Assembly (NCBI GenBank): GCA_035315345.1
Contig: DATFYA010000088.1
Location: forward strand, 1 to 64,000
Direction: 5' to 3'
DNA length: 64,000 bases
Source of the DNA: Candidatus Methylomirabilota bacterium
GTDB taxonomy: Bacteria > Methylomirabilota > Methylomirabilia > Rokubacteriales > CSP1-6
Below, piece by piece: positions 41,793 through 50,497 of this stretch; the stretch's first letter is position 1; each line of letters begins with the position of its first letter. Both the position numbers and the translations under genes were made by a program. The notes beneath the pieces are model-generated. The model saw only the letters and a list, made by a program, of their open reading frames with translations. It did no database searches and was not told the DNA's origin.

Positions 41793-42728
41793 GTGAACAA
41801 GATCGAGCGGGTGCGCGCGGCCCTCGCCGGCCGGCCGGTGGACCGGGCTCCCTTCTCGGTCTGGTATCACTTCGGCACGCAGCACGCGCCGGCCGAGCGG
41901 GCCGCGCAGGTGCACCTCGAGTTCTTCGAGCACTACGACCTCGATCTGCTCAAGCTGATGAACGACTACGACTACCCCATGCCGGACGGCATGGAGGTGA
42001 TCGCCACCGCGGCCGACCTCGGTCGGCTGCGCCCGTTCGATCCGGCGCAGACGCCGCTCGGCACCCAGCTGCGGACCGTCGAGCTGGTGGCCCGGGCCCT
42101 CCGTGACCGGGCGCTGTTCGTGGACACCGTGTTCAACGCTTGGAACACGCTCAAGCGCAACCTCGTGCGCGAGGCCATGCCGACCCTGATGGCCGAGCAG
42201 CCCAAGGCGGTCGAGGAGGCGCTGGCCGTCGTCAACGACAACCTGATCCGCTACGCCCAGGCCAGCCTGTCGCGCGGCGCGGCCGGCATCTTCCTCTCGG
42301 TGCCCGCGACCGCGGAGAGCCTGACGCCCGAGCAGTACGAGCGCTTCATGCGGCCCTTCGACCTGGCCTTCCTCGAGGCGATCCGCGGACGCGGCGAGTG
42401 CCACGTGCTGCACGCCCACGGCGAGCGGCTCTATCTCGACCGGCTCCTCGACTACCCGGTGCACGCCCTGTCCTGGGCCGACCTCAACGGCGGCCCCACG
42501 GTCGCCGAGGCGCGCCGGCGCACCTCGCTCACCCTGATGACCGGGCTCGATCACGTGAAGTTGGCCGAGAGCTCGGCGGCGCTCGTGCGCGACGGCGTCC
42601 GGCGCGCCCTCGCGGCCGGCGGGGCCACGCGCTTCATCCTCGCACCGGGCTGCTCGGTGCCGACCTACACGTATCCCCCGCTGCTCCACGCCGCGCGCGA
42701 CGAATCCGCGAGGGATCTGCCTCGGTGA
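41793..42728 (+). CDS. Uroporphyrinogen decarboxylase family protein
   Basis: 311 aa from GTG 41793. It begins K-I-E-R-V-R-A-A-L-A-G-R-P-V-D-R-A-P-F-S-V-W-Y, the usual UroD-domain entry, and ends R-F-I-L-A-P-G-C-S-V-P-T. It is shorter than HemE (about 350). The C-terminal G-C-S-V-P motif occurs in UroD-like methyltransferases of corrinoid pathways as well, so a role outside haem synthesis is possible. No haem genes are nearby. Confidence 0.8.
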   Translation: MNKIERVRAALAGRPVDRAPFSVWYHFGTQHAPAERAAQVHLEFFEHYDLDLLKLMNDYDYPMPDGMEVIATAADLGRLRPFDPAQTPLGTQLRTVELVARALRDRALFVDTVFNAWNTLKRNLVREAMPTLMAEQPKAVEEALAVVNDNLIRYAQASLSRGAAGIFLSVPATAESLTPEQYERFMRPFDLAFLEAIRGRGECHVLHAHGERLYLDRLLDYPVHALSWADLNGGPTVAEARRRTSLTLMTGLDHVKLAESSAALVRDGVRRALAAGGATRFILAPGCSVPTYTYPPLLHAARDESARDLPR

Positions 42729-42866
42729 GCGTCGGGTAGTGTTCAATCCGGCCTGGGTGAATCCATGCCAACAACTGGTAAATCACTGCCTCTCTCATCG
42801 CATGCACCCACGTAACCGCTCGATCTTCCTGGACGATTGTCCTGGAATGCCCTTTGCTGCCATCGA

Positions 42867-43118
42867 ATGCGCATGAGCGCGAAAGCGATGCCGGAGCGGA
42901 TGTCGCCGAAGCGGATGATCCTGACGGGCATGATCGTCCTGGGCGTCGTGTTCCTGAGCCCCATCGCCTACCTCACGGGACAGCGGGCCGGGCTCTGGCT
43001 CACGAGTCCCGCCCTGGAGTCGGCCGGGCCGTGGCCGAGCCTCGACGAGGGCGAGATGGATCCCGGGGGCATGGGCGAGAAACTGAAGCCGGCCACTGCC
43101 GGCGTCGTCGAGATCTAG
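42867..43118 (+). CDS. Small single-span membrane protein
   Basis: 83 aa. A basic N-terminus with many Met and Lys residues is followed by one membrane segment (about residues 18-37, M-I-L-T-G-M-I-V-L-G-V-V-F-L). An acidic, proline-rich tail follows. Not recognised. The reading frame is supported by composition and by the lack of a competing ORF in this 410-bp gap. An ATG two codons in (42873) is equally possible. Confidence 0.4.
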   Translation: MRMSAKAMPERMSPKRMILTGMIVLGVVFLSPIAYLTGQRAGLWLTSPALESAGPWPSLDEGEMDPGGMGEKLKPATAGVVEI

Positions 43119-43139
43119 CCTCCTAGTCAATACTGAGGC

Positions 43140-43793
43140 ATGGCCACCTGGTCGGCCGGCCTCGAGGTTCTGATCCGCGATCGGAGCCTGGTTCACATCG
43201 GGCTCTTCCTCACCGCGCTCATCGACGCCACCGGCCTCCCCTTCCCGGGCCGCGCCCTCCTGGTGGCCGCCGGCGCGACCATGGCCACCGGGTGGAGCGA
43301 CGTCTTCACCATGACCCTGGCCGCCGCGCTGGGCGCCACCAGCGGCGATCACGTCTGGTACGCGGCGGGACGACTGGGCGCCGGGGACCGGATCACCGCG
43401 CTCTACTGCCGGCTCTCGCTCGCCTCCGGTCGCTGCGAGCAGCGCGCGCGCTCGCGCTTCGAGCGCTTCGGTCCCCTCGCCATCGTGATCGGGCGCTTCG
43501 TGGCCGGCGTTCGCTTCGTCGCCGCGCCGCTCGCCGGCAGCGGCGCCATGTCGTATCCGCGCTATCTCCTCTACGAGCTCCTGGGCGCGCTCGTCTGGTC
43601 CGGGCTGCTGATCGCCCTGGGCTACGCCCTCGGCACGCCGGGACGCGCGCTCATGGCCCGCTTCGGCAGCGGCCCGATCCTGGCCATCCTGATCGCGCTC
43701 GCCCTGGCGCCCCTCGTCATCGTGCTGGTGCGTCTGCTTCGCCGGCGCCGTCACGGGCCGGGCGGCCGCTTTGCCCGCGACGCCGGCGTCTAG
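43140..43793 (+). CDS. DedA-family (VTT domain) membrane protein
   Basis: 217 aa with about five hydrophobic segments. The motifs G-D-H-V-W-Y-A-A-G-R, F-E-R-F-G-P-L-A-I-V-I-G-R-F and G-V-R-F-V-A-A-P-L-A-G-S-G-A-M are the conserved re-entrant loop and F-x-R-x-x-P region of DedA/VTT proteins. The family acts in phospholipid scrambling or carrier-lipid recycling at the inner membrane. The stop shares CTAG with the convergent MBL hydrolase gene. Confidence 0.83.
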   Translation: MATWSAGLEVLIRDRSLVHIGLFLTALIDATGLPFPGRALLVAAGATMATGWSDVFTMTLAAALGATSGDHVWYAAGRLGAGDRITALYCRLSLASGRCEQRARSRFERFGPLAIVIGRFVAGVRFVAAPLAGSGAMSYPRYLLYELLGALVWSGLLIALGYALGTPGRALMARFGSGPILAILIALALAPLVIVLVRLLRRRRHGPGGRFARDAGV

Positions 43794-44530
43794 ACGGTGA
43801 CCACGAGGCCGTCGTGGGCGCACTCCTCCGGCACGGTGGCCGCGTGGGCCAGCATCTCCCGACTCATGTGGGTCAGGATGAGGTGGCGGGCACCGACGCG
43901 CGAGGCGTGGGCGCGGATATCGGGGTAGTTCAGGTGCCACTTCACCGGCTTGTCGTAGAAGTAGGACTCCGCGATGAGCAGGTCGGCGTTGCGCGCGGCG
44001 CGGGCGACCTCGTCGGTCCACTCGGTGTCGCCGGTGTAGGCGATCACCCGGTCCCCCACCGTCACGCGTAGCGCGGTCGGGTTGGTCTCCTCGGTGTGGC
44101 GCGCCCGCTCGGGCGTGACGGTCAGATCGAGCACTCGATGGGGCCGGCCCGGCTCCATCTCGATCCACTCGAGCGGGAACTTCGGCGTCATGAGGCCCGA
44201 GCCCGGGAAGAGCGCCTCGCGGATCGCGTCCATGCGCGCGCGCAGCGCGCGGGGGCCCGCCACGGTGAGGGGCCGCGTGCGGCGGGCCGCCAGCATCGCG
44301 TCGATCAGGAGGAACGGCACTCCGCCGCAGTGATCACCGTGGAGGTGGCTGAGCAGGATCGCGTCGAGCGAATTGGGCTCGATGCCCTGCTGGGCCAGCG
44401 CGATCAGCGACGAGGTCCCGAAGTCGATCGCGAAGCGGCAGGCCGGCCCGTCGACCACGATGCAGGTCTGGAAGCGCCCGCCGCTGCCGAAGGAGTCTCC
44501 CGAGCCGACGAAGCGAACCGTGATGGGCAT
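43790..44530 (-). CDS. MBL-fold metallo-hydrolase, RNase Z-like
   Basis: 246 aa. The metal-binding motif is S-H-L-H-G-D-H-C-G-G (about residues 61-70). Later ligands occur in Y-T-G-D-T-E-W and L-T-H-M-S-R. The order and length fit the RNase Z / phosphodiesterase-like branch. A specific tRNA-processing role is not established because the exosite arm is not evident. It is divergent from the GIY-YIG gene with 74 bp between starts. Confidence 0.8.
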   Translation of the reverse strand: MPITVRFVGSGDSFGSGGRFQTCIVVDGPACRFAIDFGTSSLIALAQQGIEPNSLDAILLSHLHGDHCGGVPFLLIDAMLAARRTRPLTVAGPRALRARMDAIREALFPGSGLMTPKFPLEWIEMEPGRPHRVLDLTVTPERARHTEETNPTALRVTVGDRVIAYTGDTEWTDEVARAARNADLLIAESYFYDKPVKWHLNYPDIRAHASRVGARHLILTHMSREMLAHAATVPEECAHDGLVVTV

Positions 44531-44604
44531 GGCGGTCTCCCTCGCCGGGCCATCTTACGCGAAAATGCTCGCGTGCCGCGGCGCACCTGGGCGACCATGA
44601 CCGC

Positions 44605-45432
44605 GTGCGGCCCTTCGACCGGAAGTTCGGCGCCGGCTTCCTGGCCGCGGTGCCCGCCGCGCCCGGAATCTACCGCTTCCACGGCGAGCACGGCGGCCTC
44701 CTCTACGTCGGCAAGGCGGTCAACCTGCGGCGGCGGCTCGCGCAGTACCGCCTGGCCGGACGGCGCAAGCAGGAGCGCAAGCGCCGGGCGCTCGTGAAAG
44801 CGGCCGCGCGCATCACCTGGGAGGTCTGCGAGTCGCCGCTGGCCGCCGCGCTCGAGGAGATCCGGCTCATCCAGTCGCTGCGGCCGCCGCGGAACGTGGC
44901 CAGCGCCTACCCGTTCCTCTATCCCTACATCGGCCTGGCCGCCGACGGCGACGAGCTGTACTTCTGTCTGACGACCTCGCCCGAGGCCTTCCCGGCCGTC
45001 GAGTTCCACGGCGCCTTCCGCTCCCGCGAGATCACCCGCGAGGCGTTCTTCGCGCTGTCGCTCCTGCTCCGCTACGTCGGCCATCCGGTGCCGCGTCACC
45101 GCTGCCACCGCCTGGGCCGCGCGCGGCACTCCCACGTGCGCGGGTTCCGCCGCCTGCCCGCGGGCAGCCTGGCCGCCTGGAGCGGCCTCCTCCGCGGCGA
45201 GTCCCGCGCCGCGCTGGAGGCGCTCGCGCTGCGCCTGGTGGACCACGCGGGCGCGCGGGCCCGGAAGCGCGAGATCCAGGAGTCGCTCTCGGCCGTCAAG
45301 CGCTTCTTCGAGGAGGAGGCCGGCGCCCTGGCCCGGGTACGCGCGGCCACCGGCTTTGAGCCGTATCCGGTCCCGCAGCGAGACCGCGATCTGCTGTTCG
45401 CGCGCTGTCGCCTCGACCCGCTCCACGCCTGA
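44605..45432 (+). CDS. GIY-YIG nuclease domain protein (UvrC/Cho-like)
   Basis: 275 aa from GTG 44605. The GIY-YIG core reads P-G-I-Y-R-F-H then L-L-Y-V-G-K-A-V-N-L-R-R-R-L (about residues 19-46), with a later Glu in E-E-I-R-L-I-Q for the metal. The arrangement resembles the N-terminal nuclease of UvrC, or Cho, which cuts 3' to lesions. The UvrC C-terminal endonuclease and helix-hairpin-helix domains are absent. Its exact substrate cannot be read from sequence. Confidence 0.82.
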   Translation: MRPFDRKFGAGFLAAVPAAPGIYRFHGEHGGLLYVGKAVNLRRRLAQYRLAGRRKQERKRRALVKAAARITWEVCESPLAAALEEIRLIQSLRPPRNVASAYPFLYPYIGLAADGDELYFCLTTSPEAFPAVEFHGAFRSREITREAFFALSLLLRYVGHPVPRHRCHRLGRARHSHVRGFRRLPAGSLAAWSGLLRGESRAALEALALRLVDHAGARARKREIQESLSAVKRFFEEEAGALARVRAATGFEPYPVPQRDRDLLFARCRLDPLHA

Positions 45433-45461
45433 CTGACGGCGCTTGTCAGAGGGATTGAGCG

Positions 45462-45514
45462 CGCTCGTAACCCGGGACGTTCATTCCAGGTCTAACTACG
45501 CGTTGATACGAGCG
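45462..45514. promoter_or_regulatory. Spaced inverted repeat upstream of the receiver gene
   Basis: CGCTCGTA (45462-45469) and TACGAGCG (45507-45514) are perfect complements separated by 37 bp, upstream of the receiver-kinase gene set at 45552. A pair of half-sites for looping, or a regulator such as the receiver pathway, is possible but unproven. Confidence 0.3.
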
Positions 45515-45551
45515 GAACCGGCTGGCACTCACCGTGCAGTGACGATCGCTC

Positions 45552-45953
45552 ATGCCCGAAGAGCGTCCGGCCCGCCGCATCCTCATCGTCGACGACGACG
45601 AGGCCCTCCGCGAAGTCCTCGCGACCGCGCTGTCGGGCGAGGGCCGTGAGATCGACGGGGCCAGCGACGGCACCGTGGCGCTGGCCCTGCTCGAGCAGCA
45701 GCCCTACGACCTGGTGCTGAGCGATCTGCGGATGCCGTGCGTCGACGGCCCCACGCTCTACGAGACCCTCCGGACCCGCCACCACTTCCCGGTGCGCTTC
45801 GCCACGAAGCTGCCGCGGGTGATCTTCATGACCGGCAACGCCTCGGAGCACACCGAGTTCCTCCGCGGCACGACCGATCCGATCCTCGAGAAGCCGTTCC
45901 CCCTGCGGGTGATACGACAGATGGTGACCGTCCTGCTGGCCGCCTCGTCGTAG
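45552..45953 (+). CDS. Single-domain response regulator (receiver)
   Basis: 133 aa. Acidic residues V-D-D-D-E, phospho-acceptor Asp58 in L-V-L-S-D-L-R-M-P and Lys in E-K-P-F-P are present. An insertion with H-H-F-P-V-R-F-A-T-K-L-P-R lengthens the loop before the V-I-F-M-T-G strand. It is 28 bp upstream of a histidine kinase gene on the same strand, so the kinase is its probable partner. No DNA-binding domain is present. Confidence 0.87.
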   Translation: MPEERPARRILIVDDDEALREVLATALSGEGREIDGASDGTVALALLEQQPYDLVLSDLRMPCVDGPTLYETLRTRHHFPVRFATKLPRVIFMTGNASEHTEFLRGTTDPILEKPFPLRVIRQMVTVLLAASS

Positions 45954-45981
45954 CGGCCGTCGCGCGAACGCGCGTCCCGTC

Positions 45982-47427
45982 ATGCGCCTCGCCCCCAAGA
46001 TCTTCCTCGTCGCCGCCCTCGTCATCGCGGTGCTGTCCGTCGCGGTCGGCTGGAGCGCGCTCACCGTCGAGCGGCTGGTCACCGCGAACCAGGACATCGC
46101 CGCCCGCTCGGTGCCCGCCATGCGCTTGCAGGCCGCGCTGCGCGAGTCGGCCGGCAGCCTGGTGCGGCTCGAGACCCGCGCGCTGGTGCTGCGGGACGCT
46201 GACTACGCGGCGGCCTGGAGCCGGCGCGCGGCCCGCCTGGCCGAGGACCTCACCGCGCTCGGCGCGCGCCTGGAGACCGACCGCGAGCGCGCCGCGTACC
46301 GCACCCTCCAGTCCGCGATCGACGAGTACCTCCGGCACGTCGAGGCCGAGCGGCACCTCGCGGCGAGCGGCCGGGCCGCGGCGGCGCTGCGGATCGCGGA
46401 GGGACCGGCCCGCGCGGCCATCCAGCGCGCCGAGACCGCGCTCGACGAGATGGCCGCGGCCACCGAGGCCGCGCTGGAGCGGTCGCAGGCGCGGGCCCGC
46501 GCGCTGGAGGTGTCGACGTGGCGCGCCGTCGCGATGGCGCTGCTGACCAGCGTGGCAGTCGCCCTCGGGGCCAGCGCGCTGCTCGCCTACCGGATGACGC
46601 GGTCGCTGGGACGGCTCACGGTGGCCACCGCATCGCTCGCGGCGGGGACGTGGAACGGGCCGATGGCCACCGAGGGCCGCGACGAGATCGGAGACCTCGG
46701 GCGATCGTTCAACCGCATGGCGGCGCGGCTGCAGGAAGTCGACCGGCTCAAGGAGGAGTTCTTCTCGCACATCTCGCACGACCTGCGCAATCCGCTCGCC
46801 GCCATCCGGCTCGCCGCCGAGACCTCGCTCGAGCGTGCCCGCGCCGCCGGCGACTCGCGTCAGGCCCGCTTCGCCTACCTCATCGATGCGAGCGCGGCGC
46901 GCATGCTGAGCCTGGTCAACCAGATCCTCGACTTCACGCGGCTGCGCGCGAACGCGGTGCCGCTCGACCGCCGCCCGGTGGACGTGCTGAAGACGGTGGT
47001 CCGCGCCATGGACGAGATGCGGCCCCTCGCCGAGGAGAAGCGGGTGCGGGTGGATCTGGCCGCCGACGGCGGCGACTTCACCGCCCTGGCCGAGGAGGGC
47101 AGCCTGGTGCGCGTGGTCGTCAACCTGCTGGGCAACGCCATCGCGTTCACGCCCGCGAGCGGCGCGGTGGCGCTGCGCCTGACCGAGGACGGCCATCGCC
47201 TCGAGCTGCAGGTGCGCGACACCGGCGTGGGCATTCCGGCCGACGCCTTGCCGTGGATCTTCGAGCCCTACCGTCAGGCCCACGGCCCGGCCAGGGGCAC
47301 CGGGCTCGGCCTGGCGGTGGTGAAAGGTCTCGTGGGCGCGCACGGCGGCACGGTGCGCGTCGAGTCCGAGCCGGGCCAGGGCAGCTGCTTCACGGTGACG
47401 ATCCCGAAGGCGGAGGCGGCGGCGTGA
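45982..47427 (+). CDS. Membrane sensor histidine kinase
   Basis: 481 aa. Membrane segments at about residues 7-27 and 178-199 flank a helical, probably four-helix-bundle periplasmic domain. HAMP follows (about 200-252), then the H-box F-F-S-H-I-S-H-D-L-R-N-P (His266) and HATPase boxes N-L-L-G-N-A-I-A-F-T and D-T-G-V-G-I-P. It pairs with the receiver upstream and with the lipoprotein downstream, whose GTG start overlaps its stop. This resembles GlrK (QseE) with its QseG lipoprotein in enterobacteria. Confidence 0.9.
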   Translation: MRLAPKIFLVAALVIAVLSVAVGWSALTVERLVTANQDIAARSVPAMRLQAALRESAGSLVRLETRALVLRDADYAAAWSRRAARLAEDLTALGARLETDRERAAYRTLQSAIDEYLRHVEAERHLAASGRAAAALRIAEGPARAAIQRAETALDEMAAATEAALERSQARARALEVSTWRAVAMALLTSVAVALGASALLAYRMTRSLGRLTVATASLAAGTWNGPMATEGRDEIGDLGRSFNRMAARLQEVDRLKEEFFSHISHDLRNPLAAIRLAAETSLERARAAGDSRQARFAYLIDASAARMLSLVNQILDFTRLRANAVPLDRRPVDVLKTVVRAMDEMRPLAEEKRVRVDLAADGGDFTALAEEGSLVRVVVNLLGNAIAFTPASGAVALRLTEDGHRLELQVRDTGVGIPADALPWIFEPYRQAHGPARGTGLGLAVVKGLVGAHGGTVRVESEPGQGSCFTVTIPKAEAAA

Positions 47428-47900
47428 GGGCGAGCCGCTGGCTCCTCGTGCCCGCGATGCTCCTCGCGGCCGGCTGCGCCGCCGCGCGCCCCTCGCCGTG
47501 GATCGCGGACGCGCGCGAGACCACCGGCGGCTCGCGGGACGCCGCCCGCCTCGTGGCCCGCGCCGACGAGCTGGTCGAGCGTGGTCAGCCGCAGGCCGCG
47601 ATGGCAATCTACGAGCGCGTGGTGCGCGAGCATGCCCAGAACCCCGAGGCGGCCGCGGCGCTCTACGGCCTGGGTCGCCTGCAGGCCGATCCCGCCGGCC
47701 GGCTCCGCAACTACCGCGCCGCGCACGCCACGTTCTCTCGCCTGATCGCGGGCCATCCGGGCAGCCGCTGGGAGCCGGAGGCGCGAGCCTGGCGCGCGGT
47801 GCTCGCCGATCTGATCGCGCGCGAGGACGAGGCGGCGCGGCTCCGGACGCAGATCGAGCGGCTCCGCCGCACCGACCTCGATCTGGAGCGACGCCACTGA
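47424..47900 (+). CDS. Lipoprotein with TPR-like helices (QseG-like position)
   Basis: 158 aa from GTG 47424, overlapping the kinase stop (GTGA). A signal peptide ends in L-A-A-G-C (lipobox, Cys about 18). The mature part has two or three helix pairs with the TPR look (A-R-A-D-E-L-V-E-R-G-Q-P-Q-A-A-M-A-I-Y-E and A-L-Y-G-L-G-R-L-Q). By position it may modulate the kinase, as QseG does for QseE; sequence similarity to QseG itself is not evident. Confidence 0.75.
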   Translation: MRASRWLLVPAMLLAAGCAAARPSPWIADARETTGGSRDAARLVARADELVERGQPQAAMAIYERVVREHAQNPEAAAALYGLGRLQADPAGRLRNYRAAHATFSRLIAGHPGSRWEPEARAWRAVLADLIAREDEAARLRTQIERLRRTDLDLERRH

Positions 47901-48022
47901 TTCGCGGCCCCGTCCGGTAGACTCGACCGGAACTTTCGTCGCGGTCGTGGCGTCCCGCCGCGGATTCTGCTTCCTCCTCGCGGGTTTCGATCCGGCACAC
48001 GCCTTGCCTTCCTCGAGAGGCC

Positions 48023-48187
48023 ATGAAATGCCCCAGGTGCGGAACCGAGATGAAGGCGATCGAGCACGGGTCGTTCGAGCCGGGCAAGCCGGAGCGGCCC
48101 CCGACCCCGGCCGCGGATACGCCGCCCCCGGAGCACACCACCGAGATGACCCAGAAATGCCCGAAGTGCGGCGCGGAGGTCGCCTAG
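48023..48187 (+). CDS. Small double zinc-ribbon-half protein
   Basis: 54 aa. C-P-R-C-G (residues 3-7) and C-P-K-C-G (about 47-51) enclose a proline-rich linker, so the four Cys may bind one zinc in a ribbon. GAGAGG precedes ATG 48023. It is not recognised in a known family. It lies alone between the kinase operon and the ABC importer genes. Confidence 0.55.
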   Translation: MKCPRCGTEMKAIEHGSFEPGKPERPPTPAADTPPPEHTTEMTQKCPKCGAEVA

Positions 48188-48255
48188 CCCCCGGGCGGTG
48201 ACGCCGGGCGCTCGCGAGCGCGCGCGGTTCGCAGTAAGATACCGCGCGTCCTCGC

Positions 48256-49341
48256 ATGGCGCGCATCCGGATCGAGCATCTCTGGAAGCGGTATGGGCCG
48301 GTGGAGGCCGTCCGCGATCTCAGCCTGGTATGCCCCGACGGCCTGCTGCTGGCGCTCCTCGGCCCGTCGGGATGCGGCAAGACCTCCACGCTCAAGATGC
48401 TCGCGGGCATCGAGGACGTGAGCGCGGGCGCGATCTATTTCGACGAGCGGCCGGTCACCGGCCTCGCCGCGGGCGCCCGCAACGTCGCGATGGTGTTCGA
48501 GGACTACGCGCTCTATCCGCACCTCACCGTCGCCCAGAACATCGCCTTCCCGCTCGAGATCCGGAAGCAGCCGGCTCAGGCGATTCGCCGCGCGACCGAC
48601 GCGGTGATCGCCCTGCTCGGCCTCGAGGCCCTGCGGGACACCGGCGTGCGTACCCTGAGCGGCGGCGCTCAGCAGCGGGTCGGCATCGGTCGCGCGCTGG
48701 TGCGACAGCCCGACGTGCTCTTGTTCGACGAGCCGCTCAGTCACCTGGACGGGGCGCAGAAGAGCGGGCTGCGCGCGGAGATCAAGCGGCTGCAGAAGGA
48801 AGCCGGGGTGACCAGCGTGCTCGTGACCCACGACCAGACCGAGGCGATGGCGATGGCCGATCAGGTCGCGGTGCTGGATCAGGGCGTGCTCCAGCAGGTG
48901 GGAACGCCCGACGATCTCTACGAGCGGCCCGCGAACCTGTTCGTCGCCCAATTCATCGGCGAGCCGCCCATGAATCTCCTGCCCGGCCGGCTCGAGCGCC
49001 GCGGCGACCGCCTCGTGCTCCACGGCGCGAGCGGCGAGCTCGCGCTGCCCGGGTTCGACGTGGCGGACGGCGCGCACCCCGACGTGGTGGTCGGCGTGCG
49101 CGCCGAGCACCTGCGGCTGTCCGACCCGGCCGCCGGCACCGGGCTGGCCGGCGCGGTGTTCTTCCGCGAGCCCCGCGGTGACAGCGACGTGGTGCTCGTC
49201 CAGGTCGACGGATCGGACGCGGCGCCGCTCGCGGTCGAGGTGGAGCCGGCGGCCGGGTGGCGCGCGGGCGATCGGGTGCGGGTCGGCATGGCCGACGCGC
49301 GCCTCCACGTCTTCGACTCGCTCCACGGCACGCGCCGGTGA
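48256..49341 (+). CDS. Carbohydrate-type (CUT1) ABC transporter ATPase 1
   Basis: 361 aa. Walker A G-P-S-G-C-G-K-T (36-43), signature L-S-G-G-A-Q (134-139, usually L-S-G-G-Q), Walker B with Asp158-Glu159, and switch His192 in V-T-H-D-Q-T-E-A. The Q-loop residue is Glu82 (V-F-E-D-Y-A-L-Y-P-H) rather than Gln. The C-terminal 120 residues form a MalK-like TOBE regulatory domain. The family energises sugar or polyol uptake. GTGA overlap joins it to a second ATPase gene, and the two may form a heterodimer. Confidence 0.9.
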   Translation: MARIRIEHLWKRYGPVEAVRDLSLVCPDGLLLALLGPSGCGKTSTLKMLAGIEDVSAGAIYFDERPVTGLAAGARNVAMVFEDYALYPHLTVAQNIAFPLEIRKQPAQAIRRATDAVIALLGLEALRDTGVRTLSGGAQQRVGIGRALVRQPDVLLFDEPLSHLDGAQKSGLRAEIKRLQKEAGVTSVLVTHDQTEAMAMADQVAVLDQGVLQQVGTPDDLYERPANLFVAQFIGEPPMNLLPGRLERRGDRLVLHGASGELALPGFDVADGAHPDVVVGVRAEHLRLSDPAAGTGLAGAVFFREPRGDSDVVLVQVDGSDAAPLAVEVEPAAGWRAGDRVRVGMADARLHVFDSLHGTRR

Positions 49342-50426
49342 CGCTCGAGCTGGAGGCGATCGGTCAGCGCTGGGGCGACACCCAGGCGCTCGACGGCGTC
49401 AGCCTGTCGGTCGCGCCCGGCGAGATCCTCGGCGTGACCGGCCCCTCCGGCGCGGGCAAGTCCACCCTGTGCCGGATCGTGGCGGGCGTGCAGGCCCCGT
49501 CGCGCGGTGAGGTCTGCCTCGACGGACAGCGGGTGACTCGCGTGCCCCCCGAGCGGCGACGCGTCGCCATCATGTTCGAGTCGTACGCCCTCTACCCGCA
49601 CCTGTCGGTCTTCGACAACGTCGCCTTCCCGCTCCGGGCGCCGGGGGCGTCGACCCTGTCCCGCGAAGGGCTGGCCGGGCGCGTCCGCGAGGTTCTGCGG
49701 TTCGTCGAGCTGGAGCATCTGGAGCGCCGACGGCCCGCAGAGCTGTCGGGCGGTCAGCGCCAGCGGGTGGCCCTCAGCCGGGCGCTCGTGCAGGACGCGC
49801 GGGCCGTCGTCCTCGACGAGCCGATCTCCCATCTCGACGCCAAGCTGCGGCATACGCTGCGCGGGGCCATCCGCCGACACCTCGCCCGTGGCGCCGCGCC
49901 CGCGATCTGGACCTCGCCCGACGCCGCCGAGGTGCTGGCGGTCGCCGACCGCGTCGCGGTCCTCGTGGCCGGCCGGATCCGCCAGGTCGGCGCGCCCGGC
50001 GAGATCTACCGATCGCCGGCCCACCTGGACGTGGCGCGCCTCGTGGGCGATCCGCCCTGGAACCTCCTCGAGGGCGAGCTCGTCCCGGGCGCCCGCGGGC
50101 TCGCGTTCCACCACCGCGCCCTGACCCTGCCGCTGCCGGACGATCTCCGGCGGCGCCTCGAGGCGGGGCCGGCCGGCCGCCGCGTCGTGCTGGGACTGAG
50201 ACCCGGCGAGCTCCGGATCGGCCCGGCGACCGGCGGAGCGCCGGCGCGTGTCTGGGTGTGGGAGCCGCTCGGGCGGTATGGCATCCTCACGGTGCGGCTC
50301 GGCGACGATGTGGTGCGTCTGCGGGTGGAGCGCGGGCGCTCGTTCCAGCCGGCCGAGGCGGTGACGCTTCATCTCGGGTCCGCGGAGCCGCGGCTGTTCG
50401 ACGCGACGCACGGAGGAGCGCTGTAG
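49338..50426 (+). CDS. Carbohydrate-type (CUT1) ABC transporter ATPase 2, divergent switch region
   Basis: 362 aa from GTG 49338. Walker A G-P-S-G-A-G-K-S (35-42), canonical signature L-S-G-G-Q (136-140) and Walker B Asp160-Glu161 are intact. The Q-loop carries Glu81. The H-loop reads W-T-S-P-D-A-A-E (191-198) where V-T-H-D is expected, so the switch histidine is missing. A TOBE-like C-terminal domain follows. With ATPase 1 this gives a predicted heterodimer in which one ATP site lacks both its canonical signature and its switch histidine. Confidence 0.88.
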   Translation: MTLELEAIGQRWGDTQALDGVSLSVAPGEILGVTGPSGAGKSTLCRIVAGVQAPSRGEVCLDGQRVTRVPPERRRVAIMFESYALYPHLSVFDNVAFPLRAPGASTLSREGLAGRVREVLRFVELEHLERRRPAELSGGQRQRVALSRALVQDARAVVLDEPISHLDAKLRHTLRGAIRRHLARGAAPAIWTSPDAAEVLAVADRVAVLVAGRIRQVGAPGEIYRSPAHLDVARLVGDPPWNLLEGELVPGARGLAFHHRALTLPLPDDLRRRLEAGPAGRRVVLGLRPGELRIGPATGGAPARVWVWEPLGRYGILTVRLGDDVVRLRVERGRSFQPAEAVTLHLGSAEPRLFDATHGGAL

Positions 50427-50497
50427 CCAATCGGGCGCGAGCGTGATGCGGCCGCTCGTCGAGCACGAGTGAACCTTTCACGGGACAGGAGAGACCC

